Origin: Parvularculaceae bacterium
GTDB lineage: Bacteria; Pseudomonadota; Alphaproteobacteria; Caulobacterales; Parvularculaceae
NCBI GenBank assembly: GCA_027080545.1
Contig: JALWRV010000251.1
Location: 1 to 5,124, forward strand
DNA: 5,124 bases
Reading direction: 5' to 3'
The translations under genes and the position numbers were made by a program. How positions within the stretch are numbered: the first letter of the stretch is position 1; the number at the start of each line of letters is the position of its first letter. Under the pieces are notes generated by a model that searched no databases, was not told where the DNA came from, and saw only the letters and a list, made by a program, of their open reading frames with translations. Below, in pieces: positions 5,118 through 5,124 of the stretch.

Positions 5118-5124
5118 GCCAACG

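Overview
The window looks like an ordinary piece of chromosome from a Gram-negative bacterium, most likely an alphaproteobacterium. This rests on the style of the proteins: an exported YHS-domain protein with the YDPVAYF and PQYGGYCA motifs, a HIT protein of the 'NMVPQLHIHIIAR' type, a 14-helix proton/peptide symporter and a YjgR/DUF853 HerA-like ATPase. Base composition is moderately GC-rich and similar across all genes. I see no integrase, transposase, tRNA, rRNA, CRISPR array or insertion-sequence ends. The taxonomic assignment is inference.

Layout, left to right. Positions 1-42 hold the first 14 codons of a leftward gene that runs off the window, preceded by a perfect AGGAGG ribosome-binding site. 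A leftward HIT-family hydrolase follows (235-645), then a leftward POT/PTR2 peptide transporter (720-2459). A rho-independent terminator for the transporter gene (663-693) sits almost on top of the HIT ribosome-binding site. The interval 2460-2758 is a divergent control region with a perfect 7-bp dyad close to its midpoint. The rightward YHS-domain protein (2759-3229) has a Sec signal peptide and two tandem Shine-Dalgarno-like copies in its leader. The convergent gap 3230-3400 folds into three consecutive hairpins, the last being a good rightward terminator. A leftward HerA-like ATPase of the YjgR family (3401-4924) follows. Its upstream region (4925-5124) holds a likely leftward promoter with a perfect TATAAT, a nested inverted-repeat cluster in the leader, and a probable extended -10 rightward promoter for a gene beyond the right edge.

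The genes do not form an obvious pathway. The transporter imports di/tripeptides across the inner membrane, the YHS protein is periplasmic, and the HIT protein and ATPase are cytosolic. The only possible functional link is shared control of the divergent transporter and YHS genes. I did not find a convincing new multi-gene system. The observations most worth checking are the three-hairpin intergenic segment at 3241-3375, the roughly 75-residue periplasmic insertion in the transporter, and the dyad in the divergent promoter region.
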